A DNA stretch of 64,000 nt from CAXBPY01 sp003455275 (GCA_963977675.1 CAXBPY010000001.1:55477-119476); one strand, 5' to 3'. Positions 17,689 through 28,022 are shown, counted from the stretch's first letter. Made by a program: numbers and translations. Notes: generated by a model not told the origin, from the sequence alone.

Positions 17689-19017
17689 ATGTTTGAAAAT
17701 TTAAATGAGCGGCTCGAAGGTGCATTCAAACTATTAAAAGGTGAAAGCCGCATTACTGAATTAAATATTGCTGCCTCAGTAAAAGAAATCCGTCGCGCGC
17801 TAGTTGATGCTGATGTCAATTACAAAATTGCAAAAGAGTTTACGGATAAAGTAAAAGAAAAAGCGATGGGCGAAAAAGTGCTAAATGCAATTTCTCCCGG
17901 ACAGCTAATGGTAAAGATTGTTGCCGATGAACTTACTGCACTAATGGGCGGTACGGTTACCGATATTAATATCAAGGGAAATCCTGCAGTGATTCTAATG
18001 TCAGGACTTCAGGGTTCAGGTAAAACAACTTTCTCGGCAAAGCTTGCCAATCTTTTGAAAACGAAAAGAAGCAAAAATGTTTTGTTAGTCGCATGTGATG
18101 TATACCGTCCTGCAGCTATTGAGCAACTAAAAGTTCTCGCTTCACAAATTGAGGTTGCTGTTTATGCAGAAGAAGGAAATCAGAATGCTGTTCAGATAGC
18201 AAAAAACGCCATAGCTTTTGCTAAATCTAATAGTTATAACACCGTCATAATAGATACAGCTGGCCGACTGGCGGTAGATGAGCAAATGATGAATGAAATA
18301 GAGGCCGTGAAAAATGCGGTTCAGCCGGACGAAACTCTATTTGTAGTTGACTCTATGACCGGGCAAGATGCTGTAAATACTTCAAAGACTTTTAATGAGC
18401 GTTTGAATTTTGACGGAGTTATACTCACCAAACTTGATGGAGATACACGCGGAGGTGCTGCTCTTTCAATAAAATATGAAGTCAACAAGCCGATTAAATA
18501 TGTAGGTACCGGAGAGAAAATGGAAAACATTGAACTTTTCTATCCTGATCGAATGGCCAGCCGAATCTTAGGCATGGGAGATATTGTATCACTTGTCGAA
18601 AAAGCTCAGGAGCAGTTTGACGAAAAGCAATCTGCAGCTCTTCAGAAAAAAATCCGGAAGAATCAATTTGATTTCAATGATTTTCTATCACAACTGGAAA
18701 AGGTAAAGAAAATGGGAAACATAAAAGATTTGATGGGAATGATTCCCGGTGTTGGAAAGGCCATTAAGGATGTTGACCTTAACAATGATTCATTCAAAAA
18801 AGTGGAGGCGCTGATTCGATCCATGACACCTGAAGAAAGGACCAATCCTGATTTAATGAATGGCACGCGCAGAAAAAGAATTGCAGCCGGAAGCGGAAAT
18901 TCAATTCAGGAAGTAAATCAATTTCTCAAACAGTTTGATGACATGCGAAAGATGATGAAGTCATTTAATAAAATGAGTTCGGCGGGCAGACCATTCCGTG
19001 GAATGCCTACCCGATAA
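17689..19017 (+). CDS. ffh: Signal recognition particle GTPase Ffh (SRP54)
   Basis: 442 residues, standard length. The N domain begins MFENLNERLEGAFKLL. The G domain carries the P-loop GLQGSGKTTFSAKLA near residue 105, DVYRPAAIEQLKVLA, DTAGR and TKLDGDTRGGAALS. The Met-rich M domain (GNIKDLMGMIPGVGK, MRKMMKSFNKM) binds 4.5S RNA and signal peptides. It works with FtsY to deliver inner-membrane proteins. It is monocistronic by context, bounded upstream by a terminator. TTTATTTG at 17655-17662 is a weak -7 candidate. Confidence 0.97.
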   Translation: MFENLNERLEGAFKLLKGESRITELNIAASVKEIRRALVDADVNYKIAKEFTDKVKEKAMGEKVLNAISPGQLMVKIVADELTALMGGTVTDINIKGNPAVILMSGLQGSGKTTFSAKLANLLKTKRSKNVLLVACDVYRPAAIEQLKVLASQIEVAVYAEEGNQNAVQIAKNAIAFAKSNSYNTVIIDTAGRLAVDEQMMNEIEAVKNAVQPDETLFVVDSMTGQDAVNTSKTFNERLNFDGVILTKLDGDTRGGAALSIKYEVNKPIKYVGTGEKMENIELFYPDRMASRILGMGDIVSLVEKAQEQFDEKQSAALQKKIRKNQFDFNDFLSQLEKVKKMGNIKDLMGMIPGVGKAIKDVDLNNDSFKKVEALIRSMTPEERTNPDLMNGTRRKRIAAGSGNSIQEVNQFLKQFDDMRKMMKSFNKMSSAGRPFRGMPTR

Positions 19018-19024
19018 GTTTTTA

Positions 19025-19053
19025 GTCTTCATACTGAATTGTGAAGACAAAAA
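19025..19053 (+). terminator. Possible weak terminator between convergent ffh and aroQ
   Basis: GTCTTCA (19025-19031) and TGAAGAC (19042-19048) form a 7-bp stem with a ten-base loop. The following AAAAATCATTTTT is not a clean T-run, so termination strength is doubtful. Confidence 0.3.
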
Positions 19054-19479
19054 TCATTTTTCGTAAAGAAAACTTTCCAGCGCTAAACGATAGCTGTTTA
19101 ATCCAAATCCGGAAATTACTCCTTTGCATTTTGCTGTAAGCAGCGATTGATGACGATAATCTTCGCGGGCGCCCGGATTGCTGATATGAATCTCAATTAC
19201 CGGAGTTTTTATTGAAGCAATTGCATCTGCAATTGCAACTGATGTGTGAGTGTAGCCTCCTGCATTAAGAAGAATTCCATCATATGTAAATCCGGTCCGG
19301 TGAAGTTCATCAATTATTTTTCCTTCAATATTGCTTTGAAAATATTCAAGTGAAATCGAAGAAAAATATTTCTTTAGTTCATCAAAATAATTTTCGAATG
19401 TCTGTTCGCCATAAATTTCTCTTTCCCTAATTCCAATCAAATTGAGATTAGGTCCGTTGATGATAATTATTTTCTTCAA
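19054..19479 (-). CDS. aroQ: 3-dehydroquinate dehydratase, type II
   Basis: 141 residues. It converts 3-dehydroquinate to 3-dehydroshikimate in the shikimate pathway. Family landmarks: INGPNLNLIGIREREIYG with the catalytic Tyr of the flexible loop, QSNIEGKIIDELH, LNAGGYTHTSVAIADAI, PVIEIHISNPGAREDYRHQS and KGVISGFGLNSYRLAL. The start is TTG at 19479, inside a TTGA overlap with the stop of the upstream T9SS gene, which implies translational coupling to an unrelated secreted protein. A shikimate kinase gene (aroK) is elsewhere in the window. Confidence 0.95.
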   Translation of the reverse strand: MKKIIIINGPNLNLIGIREREIYGEQTFENYFDELKKYFSSISLEYFQSNIEGKIIDELHRTGFTYDGILLNAGGYTHTSVAIADAIASIKTPVIEIHISNPGAREDYRHQSLLTAKCKGVISGFGLNSYRLALESFLYEK

Positions 19480-21860
19480 TGAGCAATTACAACTTTATAT
19501 GTTGATTTTGTGATGCCGGTTTCAATATTTAGATAATAAACCCCAGAAGAAAAATCGGAAACATCCAAAGAATTAGTACGATTATTATTTGAGAAAATTC
19601 TTTCGGCAATTTGCTGTCCGAACACATTAAATAGCTTTATCTTGATATCAGCATCTGCCTGAGGCATTGAAATATAAATTTTATCATCAGCGGGAACAGG
19701 GAAAATTGAAATATTTTCTGATGCACCAATCACGGTTGTGTTAGTAATGACATAAGAATCCGTAAGAGTTCCGCAACCATTAGAATTTGAAACTAACACA
19801 GTATAGGCCCCATCACCTGAAGGATGAAAAGAACTATTTGTTGCACCAGCTATTGGATTACCATCGAGATACCACTGATATGAATTTCCCGACGGAACAC
19901 TGAGATCAGTTCCATTATAAGTGATATTAAAGATCTGAGGAGAACTAAGAACCGTTAAGTTATGTGAATTGTAAATACAATAATTAGCATCGCTAACGCA
20001 GAAATAAAATACTCCATCAGCTGATGGCATTGCTTGCAGTTCATTGGTTGTACCGGTGAACCCTTGAGTAGATGACCACAAATAACTTTGAAAAGTATCA
20101 GGCACGGTTAATACCAAATTTTCGCCATTGCAAATTGTGTCCTGACCCGAAATAACAATCGAATTGCTTTGACTACAAATGCGTAAAATATTTTCTGACC
20201 TTATCATCAAATTTTTACCGGCAAAATCAAAATTCAAAAAATAGTCCGAACCAGATGAAGGCAAATTTTGAGATATGCTATCAACTGTAACCTGATATCC
20301 GCTTGTCCATGAATAATCGCCTATTGAAGAAGAAGTATAGGAAGTTCCGGCAAGCGGTGGTATCCCTATATAGACATCTGAGTTAAGCAATGCAGAGGTG
20401 TAGCCATTAAAGTTAAGATCATAAACCAGCGGATTCGACTGACTAATTGTTGATGGAAAAATTAAAGTATCAGAAGTGGAAACTGTCATATGCGGAATCA
20501 CAATTTTTTGAATGAAAGAAAATCCTCCGTTGAATTGGATGCCTCCATCAATTCCACTGTTTTGATTATAAATTCCATCAGGAATGTTAACATGATTTCC
20601 CATATAACCGGCAACCATAAAACTGTTATTATCGATTCCAATTATTGCAAAACACCTTTCATCAGATTGATAAAAATTTTGCTCGTTAAATTTTCCAATT
20701 GAAATTGTATTGAATCCTGAATCCAGAATAGCATAATACCCATCGATAGAGGTCAGATTAAATTGCATTGACAAATCAGATGAGATTTGACCATTCTTCA
20801 TTTTACCGCAGATCACGATGTAATTACCTACAGTTTTCATGTCAGTGCAATTACCATAAAGCATTGTTTGTTTTGCAGAAATAAAATTTCCTGCAGGCGA
20901 ATATTTTCCAATGAAAGAAGAGTGAGAGGCTGAGTTCATTGTATAAACTCCCGGATCAAAATATAAATTTCCGGAATTTACACCGGTGAAAACAATATCT
21001 CCATACGCATCTAAAGTTATTGCTCTAAATTCATCTCTTCCATTACTACCGCCACCGCGCGCCCATTGTGGCGAAAGAGCAGAATTCAATTTTAACACAT
21101 ACCCGTCAAGGTTGCCATGTGAAGAAACCGGATATGTTCCAAATGAAAATGACTGTGAGTAGGAACCGCAAGCAAAATAATTTCCGGTTCCATCGGACAC
21201 AACTGAGCAACAGTAGTCCTCACCTGCCCCGCCAAATCTTACATGATTCAAAACAGTTCCTGCAGTATCAATTTTAATAAAGAAAATATCACTGTTCCCA
21301 GAGCTAACCATTGTGGTAGAATTGAAATTGACATTTCCATAAAAACCCCCGGCAATCAGTATTTGATTGTTAGATATAGCTGCACTATATGCAAAAGATT
21401 CATTTGACGAGGATGAAACTTTCACCCAGATTAATGACCCATTCAATGAATATTTAGCTACAAAAAAATCACGATTAGAACCCGATGAAGCATTAAAAGT
21501 TTGTGTCCCTACATTCATTTGTCCGAAAAAATTTCCGATCACATAAATATTTCCGGCATTGTCAAAAAGAATTTTTCTGGGAGTAATGGTCATACCTACA
21601 ATGTCATTCAAACGCCAGATCTCAGTACCCAGAGTATTCATTTTAGTGAGATACATTCCCTCATTTGCAATCGTATCTCCGGTCGCGACTATGGTTCCGG
21701 CACCACAACGGCCCGCAGCATAGATATTCCCTTGTAGATCACGCGACATTGCTGAACAAAAGCTTTGATCACTTTCGTACACTTTCACCAATTGACAGAT
21801 TGGCTGTGAGATTCCTTGAACTGAAACGAGAAGGAAAAGTGAGAGTAAAAGTTTTTTCAT
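19476..21860 (-). CDS. Secreted beta-propeller (SBBP-like) protein with Ig-like repeats and T9SS type A sorting domain
   Basis: 794 residues with a clear signal peptide (MKKLLLSLFLLVSVQGISQP). Residues ~25-450 hold repeats with phrases such as DNAGNIYVIGNF, FFVAKYSLNGSLIW, IFFIKIDTAG and GDIVFTGVNSG, typical of SBBP/beta-propeller repeats. Two Ig-like domains follow (YLWSSTQGFTGTTNEL, YQWYLDGNPIAGATNSSF). The C-terminus (IFPVPADDKIYISMP ... GVYYLNIETGITKSTYKVVIAH) is a type A sorting domain. It is a likely cell-surface or released protein of unknown ligand. aroQ is coupled to its end by a 4-bp overlap. Confidence 0.88.
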   Translation of the reverse strand: MKKLLLSLFLLVSVQGISQPICQLVKVYESDQSFCSAMSRDLQGNIYAAGRCGAGTIVATGDTIANEGMYLTKMNTLGTEIWRLNDIVGMTITPRKILFDNAGNIYVIGNFFGQMNVGTQTFNASSGSNRDFFVAKYSLNGSLIWVKVSSSSNESFAYSAAISNNQILIAGGFYGNVNFNSTTMVSSGNSDIFFIKIDTAGTVLNHVRFGGAGEDYCCSVVSDGTGNYFACGSYSQSFSFGTYPVSSHGNLDGYVLKLNSALSPQWARGGGSNGRDEFRAITLDAYGDIVFTGVNSGNLYFDPGVYTMNSASHSSFIGKYSPAGNFISAKQTMLYGNCTDMKTVGNYIVICGKMKNGQISSDLSMQFNLTSIDGYYAILDSGFNTISIGKFNEQNFYQSDERCFAIIGIDNNSFMVAGYMGNHVNIPDGIYNQNSGIDGGIQFNGGFSFIQKIVIPHMTVSTSDTLIFPSTISQSNPLVYDLNFNGYTSALLNSDVYIGIPPLAGTSYTSSSIGDYSWTSGYQVTVDSISQNLPSSGSDYFLNFDFAGKNLMIRSENILRICSQSNSIVISGQDTICNGENLVLTVPDTFQSYLWSSTQGFTGTTNELQAMPSADGVFYFCVSDANYCIYNSHNLTVLSSPQIFNITYNGTDLSVPSGNSYQWYLDGNPIAGATNSSFHPSGDGAYTVLVSNSNGCGTLTDSYVITNTTVIGASENISIFPVPADDKIYISMPQADADIKIKLFNVFGQQIAERIFSNNNRTNSLDVSDFSSGVYYLNIETGITKSTYKVVIAH

Positions 21861-21958
21861 AGAAAAAATTTTTTAGGTTCAAATTCCTGTGCAAGATATT
21901 AAATAATTTAATCAATGCATCTTCAAACAATCATTTAGATTAAAATGAAATGCACAGC

Positions 21959-23455
21959 TTAAAAATAAATTCCATCATATTTCTGTTTTACATAATTCAT
22001 AAAGTGTTTGAAATTGAGAGGCTCACCGGTAATTCGCATGCATAATTCTTTTGCTGAATACTTTCTACCATGTTGATGAATTTTCCCCCGAAGCCACTCT
22101 CTTAATTCATGCAATTCTCCTTTTGAAACTTTTTCATCAAGAGAATTGATTTCTTTTTTCGCTTGATTAAAAAACTGAACCGAATAAAAACTCCCGAGCG
22201 AATAAGTAGGAAAATATCCAATGCTCCCGTGACTCCAGTGTATATCCTGCAGCACTCCCGAATTATCAGAGGGAACCGAGAGTCCTAAATATTTTTTATA
22301 ACTATCATTCCAGTATTCAGCCAGGTTTTTTACTTCTATAGATTTATCCATTAATTGTTTCTCGATATCATAACGAATCATGATATGAAAATGATAAGTA
22401 AGTTCATCAGCTTCCACTCTTATGAACGAAGGCTTCACTGCATTAATTGATTTATAAAAATCCAATGCGCTCACTTTCTCCAATTGATTGGGAAAATATT
22501 TTTTAAGCGCGGAATAATTTGCATTCCAGAAATTGAAACTTCTGCCAATAAGGTTTTCCCACAACCGCGATTGAGATTCGTGAATTCCGAGTGACACAGC
22601 CTCACCAAGCGGAAGTCCGTAATTCTCTTCCTTCAATCCTTGTTCATACAATGCATGACCGCCTTCATGTATGCAACTCCAGGTCATCGAACTAAAATCA
22701 TTTTCATTAACGCGAGTGGTAACCCGAACATCTTTCATGCTGAAATTAGTAGTGAACGGATGAGGTGAAATATCCTGACGGCCAGCATCAAAATCATAAC
22801 CCATTTGTTTAAGTATGTCAATTCCAAAATCCCATTGTTTTTGATAAGGAAAATTTTGTTTCAGAAATCCGGTTTCAACTTGTTTTTGGTTTGAAATATT
22901 TTTCACATAATCTACCAGATTCTTTTTTACATCTTCGAACAAAACATCCAAATCCATAACCTTACAATCAGGCTCATATAAATCGAGCAAAGCATTGTAT
23001 GGATGATTTTCATATCCCAGTATATCAGCTTCTTCGCGCTTCATCTTTATCATAGTATCCAGCATGGAAGCGTAAACGCTAAAATCATTTTTCTCTCTCG
23101 CGCTGAGCCATGCCTGATATGTCTGTGATGTTGTAAGAGCCATTCGTTCCACAAACTCAGTCGGGTATTTTTTTTCACGGGAAAAATCTTTCCAGGACTC
23201 CTGAACATTTCGTTTTTGATTTTCGTCCAGATCGCCGCTTGTGTTTAACTGAGAAAGTATGTCACCCAGCTTTGAGTCAACAAACATTTCATGGGCAATG
23301 GCGCTTAAGGTTCCAATTTGCTGGGCTCTGAAACCTGCCCCGCTTTTTGGCATATAGCATTCCTGATCCCAGTTGAGCAATGAAATGGAAAATCGTAAAT
23401 CAGCAATCTTCTGCATTGCTGCTTTATAGTCATTGTAAAGTTTTTGTGAATTCAT
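21959..23455 (-). CDS. M32 family metallocarboxypeptidase (thermostable carboxypeptidase 1 type)
   Basis: 498 residues, the family's usual length, with no signal peptide, so cytoplasmic. It removes C-terminal residues from peptides using one divalent metal. The HExxH motif is seen as HEGGH at residues 263-267, in the family context SMTWSCIHEGGHALYEQG; the third ligand region is near LGIHESQSRLWEN. Also visible are the signatures DVRVTTRVNENDF and IRVEADELTYHFHIMIRYD. It is a stand-alone gene downstream of the secreted protease and its terminator. Confidence 0.95.
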   Translation of the reverse strand: MNSQKLYNDYKAAMQKIADLRFSISLLNWDQECYMPKSGAGFRAQQIGTLSAIAHEMFVDSKLGDILSQLNTSGDLDENQKRNVQESWKDFSREKKYPTEFVERMALTTSQTYQAWLSAREKNDFSVYASMLDTMIKMKREEADILGYENHPYNALLDLYEPDCKVMDLDVLFEDVKKNLVDYVKNISNQKQVETGFLKQNFPYQKQWDFGIDILKQMGYDFDAGRQDISPHPFTTNFSMKDVRVTTRVNENDFSSMTWSCIHEGGHALYEQGLKEENYGLPLGEAVSLGIHESQSRLWENLIGRSFNFWNANYSALKKYFPNQLEKVSALDFYKSINAVKPSFIRVEADELTYHFHIMIRYDIEKQLMDKSIEVKNLAEYWNDSYKKYLGLSVPSDNSGVLQDIHWSHGSIGYFPTYSLGSFYSVQFFNQAKKEINSLDEKVSKGELHELREWLRGKIHQHGRKYSAKELCMRITGEPLNFKHFMNYVKQKYDGIYF

Positions 23456-23503
23456 TCAAAAAATTTTTTTTCAGAACAAATAAACTTGAAGAAATTCCTT
23501 CAT

Positions 23504-23545
23504 AAAAAAAAAGAAGTTCCATTCGTATTTAACAAATGGAACTTC
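23504..23545 (-). terminator. Rho-independent terminator of the serine protease gene
   Basis: On the minus strand GAAGTTCCATT pairs perfectly with AATGGAACTTC (11 bp) and is followed by nine T residues. It lies ~20 bp after the protease stop codon. Confidence 0.88.
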
Positions 23546-23564
23546 CGGTAAATAATGAAATTAG

Positions 23565-26270
23565 TTATTCGTGAACAACAACAATTTTTCTTGTAAAGGT
23601 GCCTGAATTGTTTTCACCTTTTAAATAATAAACACCTGATGGAATCAAACTGAGGTTAAACAGAATTTGAGAATCGTTTTTAATTATTTCGGTTGTTGAT
23701 TCTCTTCCCAGCTCATCATAAAGATTAAAGTGAGTTAACTGAATTCCTCCCAAATCCACAGTGAGAAAATTGTTAGCAGGATTAGGAAAAACTTTTACTG
23801 TTGAAAAATATAAATCTGAAACTCCGTTTACAATCGTGATGCTGACGCAAGTTGATTTGGTGCAATTGTTTGCATCTGTAACTGTAACGCAATAAGTACC
23901 CTGATCCAGATTACTGATATCTTCGGTAGTTGCTCCCGTTCCCCAATGATATGTAAAAGGCGATGTTCCACTGCTGACAGTAAGATCAATGCTTCCATTG
24001 TTTGCGGTCGAACTGGAAGTTGGGTTTGAAGTTGAAGTAAGCGAAGGTGTTGGATAAACAACTATTGTTTGAATTGATGTGTCGTAAGATCCGCCATTAT
24101 CAGCCACAAGCATTAAGGTATAAGTTCCGGATGCACTGGCGGAATAACTAAAGGTGAGCCCTGTTCCGCTTTGTGTTGCCGGTCCAGTAAGGTACCAGTG
24201 ATTGTTAATTTGATTTACAGAATTGTTAATCGTAGTAATAGATTTTCCAGAGCAAATAGGTGAATTGGAAAATGTAAAATCTGCTGTAACAGGAACACCA
24301 AGACAAAACTGTTTTACAACTTGTGTAGTGAAAGTTGTAACATCAAATATCGCATGATTGAATTCATCAGTAACATGAAGGCTTCCTCCGGTTGAAAATC
24401 CATTGCCGCCTGCATCATGAATGGTAAAAGTGTAACACCCTGTGTCAAGGCATGCATTTAAATTATAAGAAGTGTTATTAGCAAAACCTCCCCACGAATT
24501 AATTATTGTTTGATTATCATCCTTAATATCCATTGTTGTTTGACTGCCATTTGCATCTGTTGTGAGTGCGATGAAGAGATGATTTCCGGAGATAACTGTA
24601 AAAGATGTTTGAAGTGTATCATCTGTAATTTCCTGATCACCGATATTTCCATTTACTGTTTGAACATGAACCCAAATCTGATGTGTTCCGGAAACCGGAA
24701 TGAACGCCGGGAGCGTTACTGTGGTTTGCGTTAGCGGAGCCAATGATCCATTGAAGTTATAATTCTGTAGTGAGCCGCCATCCCAGTTATATTCAATGAT
24801 GAAAGAAGTAATAGGATTATAGCCTGCATTTTTAACTACCACCTGAGGAATAACGGTATCACCCAGGCAAACACTTGCTCCTGTGCTTACAAAATTTTGA
24901 AGTGCCAGATTTAATGTATCCGTTGGGGCATAAGGATCATAACCATCTTCAGTTGTATTTCCGGTATTATTTGGATCCAGCCAATGTTTTAACTGATTTG
25001 CATTATTCGAATTGTAATCCCAACTCATACTGAACTTTCCATACTCATCTGTCATATCGGTGCTGCCGCATGCAGATGCTCCACCATGCAGTTGCCCTAT
25101 GATGCGATGATTCTGATCAAACAATGGAGATCCGCTTGATCCGGGTTCTGTGCATTGACCACCGTCCCAATCAACCATCCAATGAGAATTGTTAGGTGTA
25201 CCTGACCAACTGGTATTAGTGCAGGCTCCATTATCAAAAGAAATTTTCTTTATATCTCCGCTTGGATGATGAATACATGTGCTGGAAGTAGAGGGAGTAT
25301 TTTGATTATTCCATCCTGCAAGATAAGGTGAGTAGGCAGCTGATGGCATACTGCTTAATTGAAGAAGACAAAAATCAGAGGCTGCATTCATTGCTTTAAA
25401 TGTAGCACCATTAACAGTGTGATTAGTTGCTGAATTTTGATTTGTACATCCGGGTGCTTCCCAGTTGAAACGAAATACCCAGGTGGAGAAGTCAGTGCTT
25501 GCAAAAGAATTAGCTGTGCAATGGCGGGCCGTAAGAAAATACGGAATCTGGCTGTGAGGCACATCTGCAATCATTGCCCCTGTGCATATTTCATTTCCAC
25601 TAACTACGATACATACAACTGAGTTCTTCTGATTTTCCCAGCCGGCACCGGAAGGACAGTTTACATTCATTTGACAACTTCCTGATGAACCATATGATTT
25701 TGCAAAATCCTGAACATCTCTGTATCCATGAGTGATTCTGTAAATCTTCAACTCCCCATGAAAAACAGCTGCGGCTGGTTCATTATATTCTACTGTAATT
25801 TCTGAACCTGGCACCAAGTCAGTTCCAAAATAATTGTCGGGTTGAATGTTTTTTGAAGTGTATGCTCCTACTATATAAGTTTTACTCTCATCATACAAAT
25901 AAAGCTTTGCACCCGGAGGAATATTGAAATCATTAAAGGCAAGATTCACTGAAAGAGCATCGGGGCAAACAATTCTAAGGCGGCAAATTTTGTCGCCATT
26001 TGACATTGTTTCCCAAACTCCTTGCTGCAACACATCAACATTTATCATATGATTGAAACCAAAACGATAAGGAACATTTTTGTCAACATTAGCTTCATCC
26101 TCTGCCAGTAGAGTTGCAACATTTACTGCCGGAGTAGTAATCGCAGGAATTACAGTTGTTAAATTTTTATTAGAAAAACTTCCAGGCATGCCCGCTTCAG
26201 TTTGTGCATAAGCAGTGAAACTGATAACGCAGAACATTGCACTGATTGAAATGAAAAATTTTTTTATCAT
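23565..26270 (-). CDS. Trypsin-fold serine protease (lysyl endopeptidase-like), T9SS type A cargo
   Basis: 901 residues with a signal peptide ending TAYAQ. After a ~190-residue propeptide region with the usual VPYRFG...W and NIPPGAKLYLYD motifs comes an Achromobacter-lysyl-endopeptidase-like domain. The triad is visible: His250 in TARHC, Asp299 in ASDFCLLQL, Ser379 in GSSGSP, with paired Cys around them. Downstream are a CARDB-like region (~460-570), a PKD-like domain, an SprB-type repeat (TSSSTANNGSIDLTVSSGTSPFTYHW, in part), and a type A sorting domain (VFPNPANNFLTVDL ... TRKIVVVHE). It is a secreted endoprotease, probably nutritional. A strong terminator follows. Confidence 0.93.
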   Translation of the reverse strand: MIKKFFISISAMFCVISFTAYAQTEAGMPGSFSNKNLTTVIPAITTPAVNVATLLAEDEANVDKNVPYRFGFNHMINVDVLQQGVWETMSNGDKICRLRIVCPDALSVNLAFNDFNIPPGAKLYLYDESKTYIVGAYTSKNIQPDNYFGTDLVPGSEITVEYNEPAAAVFHGELKIYRITHGYRDVQDFAKSYGSSGSCQMNVNCPSGAGWENQKNSVVCIVVSGNEICTGAMIADVPHSQIPYFLTARHCTANSFASTDFSTWVFRFNWEAPGCTNQNSATNHTVNGATFKAMNAASDFCLLQLSSMPSAAYSPYLAGWNNQNTPSTSSTCIHHPSGDIKKISFDNGACTNTSWSGTPNNSHWMVDWDGGQCTEPGSSGSPLFDQNHRIIGQLHGGASACGSTDMTDEYGKFSMSWDYNSNNANQLKHWLDPNNTGNTTEDGYDPYAPTDTLNLALQNFVSTGASVCLGDTVIPQVVVKNAGYNPITSFIIEYNWDGGSLQNYNFNGSLAPLTQTTVTLPAFIPVSGTHQIWVHVQTVNGNIGDQEITDDTLQTSFTVISGNHLFIALTTDANGSQTTMDIKDDNQTIINSWGGFANNTSYNLNACLDTGCYTFTIHDAGGNGFSTGGSLHVTDEFNHAIFDVTTFTTQVVKQFCLGVPVTADFTFSNSPICSGKSITTINNSVNQINNHWYLTGPATQSGTGLTFSYSASASGTYTLMLVADNGGSYDTSIQTIVVYPTPSLTSTSNPTSSSTANNGSIDLTVSSGTSPFTYHWGTGATTEDISNLDQGTYCVTVTDANNCTKSTCVSITIVNGVSDLYFSTVKVFPNPANNFLTVDLGGIQLTHFNLYDELGRESTTEIIKNDSQILFNLSLIPSGVYYLKGENNSGTFTRKIVVVHE

Positions 26271-26372
26271 TTTGAATTTAAAATTAAGTCGACGAAAATA
26301 ATCGGGGCATGTAAACCAACAACTGAATTAGAGGTAAGTTTATTAATGGAAGAGAGAACTGAATTCCTGCAG

Positions 26373-27971
26373 TTAATTACCCAAATTCAGAATGGTAAAT
26401 TTTTGCTCCAGCGGATTAAAAGAATCATGAATCAGATCGAATATTTTTTTGCCTTCTGATAAATAAAATTCAATAAAACTTACTCTTCGTTCCTGAAGTG
26501 AATTACCGGGAAATAATTTTTCTTTCACTTTCCTGATTTGATTTATGCTGTCCTCATGCTTTCTCTTCTCAGATTTTAAAAGCCGATCTTCGATTGACTG
26601 AATAAATTTTAATGATCGCGCCCATTCGGCATTAACTTGTTGCTCCAGCGATTTGTCCTTGCTTACAACAGTTTTATTTAATTCATCAAAAACTTTTTTT
26701 AACTCTGATTTCTCTTTTTCTAACTGGAAATTATCTGAATGATTGAGTGTCCACTTCTTAATAAGTTTTTCTGTTTCAAAAAAAAGTTCCTCAGTTTTTA
26801 ATCCGAGCTTGCTGATTTTTTCAGAAGAATTTTTATCAATGATTAATGCTGAATCACGAAGAAGAATTATCGGGAAATGAATTTGGAAATAGTCAAACAT
26901 TTTTTTCATTAACAAAAAATAACTCACCTCTGCTCCTCCCCCGATAAAGAAAATATTCGGAAGAATCATTTCCTGGTATAAGGGCCGCAATACAACATTG
27001 GGACTGAATCGCTCCGGATAATTATTTAGTTCTTCTAAAATTTCTTCCTCAGAAAATATTAGATCTGTATTTAGAACTTTGTAACGATTGCCTTCTTTAA
27101 CTATTCGCTCGCGCAGGGTCCCGGTTAAATAAAAGAGATTGATTTCGCGTGGAGCAATTTGTGGTTCGTATTTTTCTTTTAAAACTGATGAAGTTAGGCT
27201 CACCCATTTATCAGAATTGCTTTTCAGCAGTTCATCTTTCAAAATTGGATTAAAAATTTTTTTCAAATCACGATCATCCCCATCGAGAATTATCAAACCC
27301 TTTTGCCCAAAAAAATGATGCACAAATTTTCGCGTTGCTTCTTTAATGGTCGCAGATTCCATGTAGCAATCATTCAAAAGCCGGATTAAGTCTTTTGCAT
27401 ATTCAGAATTTCCGGCTATAAGTTCAATTTCTTTTATCATCCCGTGCAATGAATCAGTTTTTTGATTTCCAAAACTTCCTTTCGAAGATGGATTCCATTC
27501 AATCTTTTTTCCATAAAGGAAAATATGATTCAATTCTTCTGTGTCATGGTCTTCGCTTCCCATCCAATAAACGGGAACAAATTTTTTTTGCGGAAATTTT
27601 TCATTCAGCATTTCAGCCAGGTTTATTGCTGAAGAAATTTTATAAACCAAGTAAAGCGGACCTAAAAATAAATTCGGCTGATGGGCGGTGGTAACAGTAA
27701 AAGTGTTTTCATCATTGATAGCTAAAACATTTTGATAGGTCTCAGAATTTCTGTCAAGCAGTTTGCCATATTGGTTAAGCAATGACTGAACAAGCTCTGT
27801 ACGGTTGATTGTTTGCTTTTTCTTTCCTTCAATTGAATCATTCACAGATTCGAATGAAGGCTTGAGTGAATAAAATTGTTTCAACCACTCATCACCATTT
27901 AAATAGTCAAGCACAAGGGAGCTGAAGTAACCGGTTTTTGAATAATCGATCTTTGAACTTTTAGTCATCAT
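26373..27971 (-). CDS. bshC: Bacillithiol biosynthesis cysteine-adding enzyme BshC
   Basis: 532 residues from the ATG at 27971 (a second ATG follows immediately). The frame runs ~100 codons further upstream, but that extension would overlap typA on the other strand and has no homology-like features, so I rejected it. BshC adds cysteine to glucosaminyl-malate in the last step of bacillithiol synthesis. Motifs: TTAHQPNLFLGPLYLVYKI (HQP site), PVYWMGSEDHDTEELNH, NVVLRPLYQEMILPNIFFIGGGAEVSYF (in part), and a C-terminal coiled coil (residues ~410-500). It is divergent from typA with 78 bp between the starts; TAATCTTG on the minus strand near 27990 could be its -7 box. Confidence 0.93.
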   Translation of the reverse strand: MMTKSSKIDYSKTGYFSSLVLDYLNGDEWLKQFYSLKPSFESVNDSIEGKKKQTINRTELVQSLLNQYGKLLDRNSETYQNVLAINDENTFTVTTAHQPNLFLGPLYLVYKISSAINLAEMLNEKFPQKKFVPVYWMGSEDHDTEELNHIFLYGKKIEWNPSSKGSFGNQKTDSLHGMIKEIELIAGNSEYAKDLIRLLNDCYMESATIKEATRKFVHHFFGQKGLIILDGDDRDLKKIFNPILKDELLKSNSDKWVSLTSSVLKEKYEPQIAPREINLFYLTGTLRERIVKEGNRYKVLNTDLIFSEEEILEELNNYPERFSPNVVLRPLYQEMILPNIFFIGGGAEVSYFLLMKKMFDYFQIHFPIILLRDSALIIDKNSSEKISKLGLKTEELFFETEKLIKKWTLNHSDNFQLEKEKSELKKVFDELNKTVVSKDKSLEQQVNAEWARSLKFIQSIEDRLLKSEKRKHEDSINQIRKVKEKLFPGNSLQERRVSFIEFYLSEGKKIFDLIHDSFNPLEQKFTILNLGN

Positions 27972-28022
27972 TACAGGTAGCAAGATTATGGATTTTAAAA
28001 TTGTTCTGCCACCCGTACGCCT

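Noticed and set aside
21871..21893. A GGTTCAAATTCC sequence resembling a tRNA T-arm
   Set aside because: No acceptor stem, anticodon arm or D-arm can be formed around it. It lies just upstream of a protein gene on the other strand.
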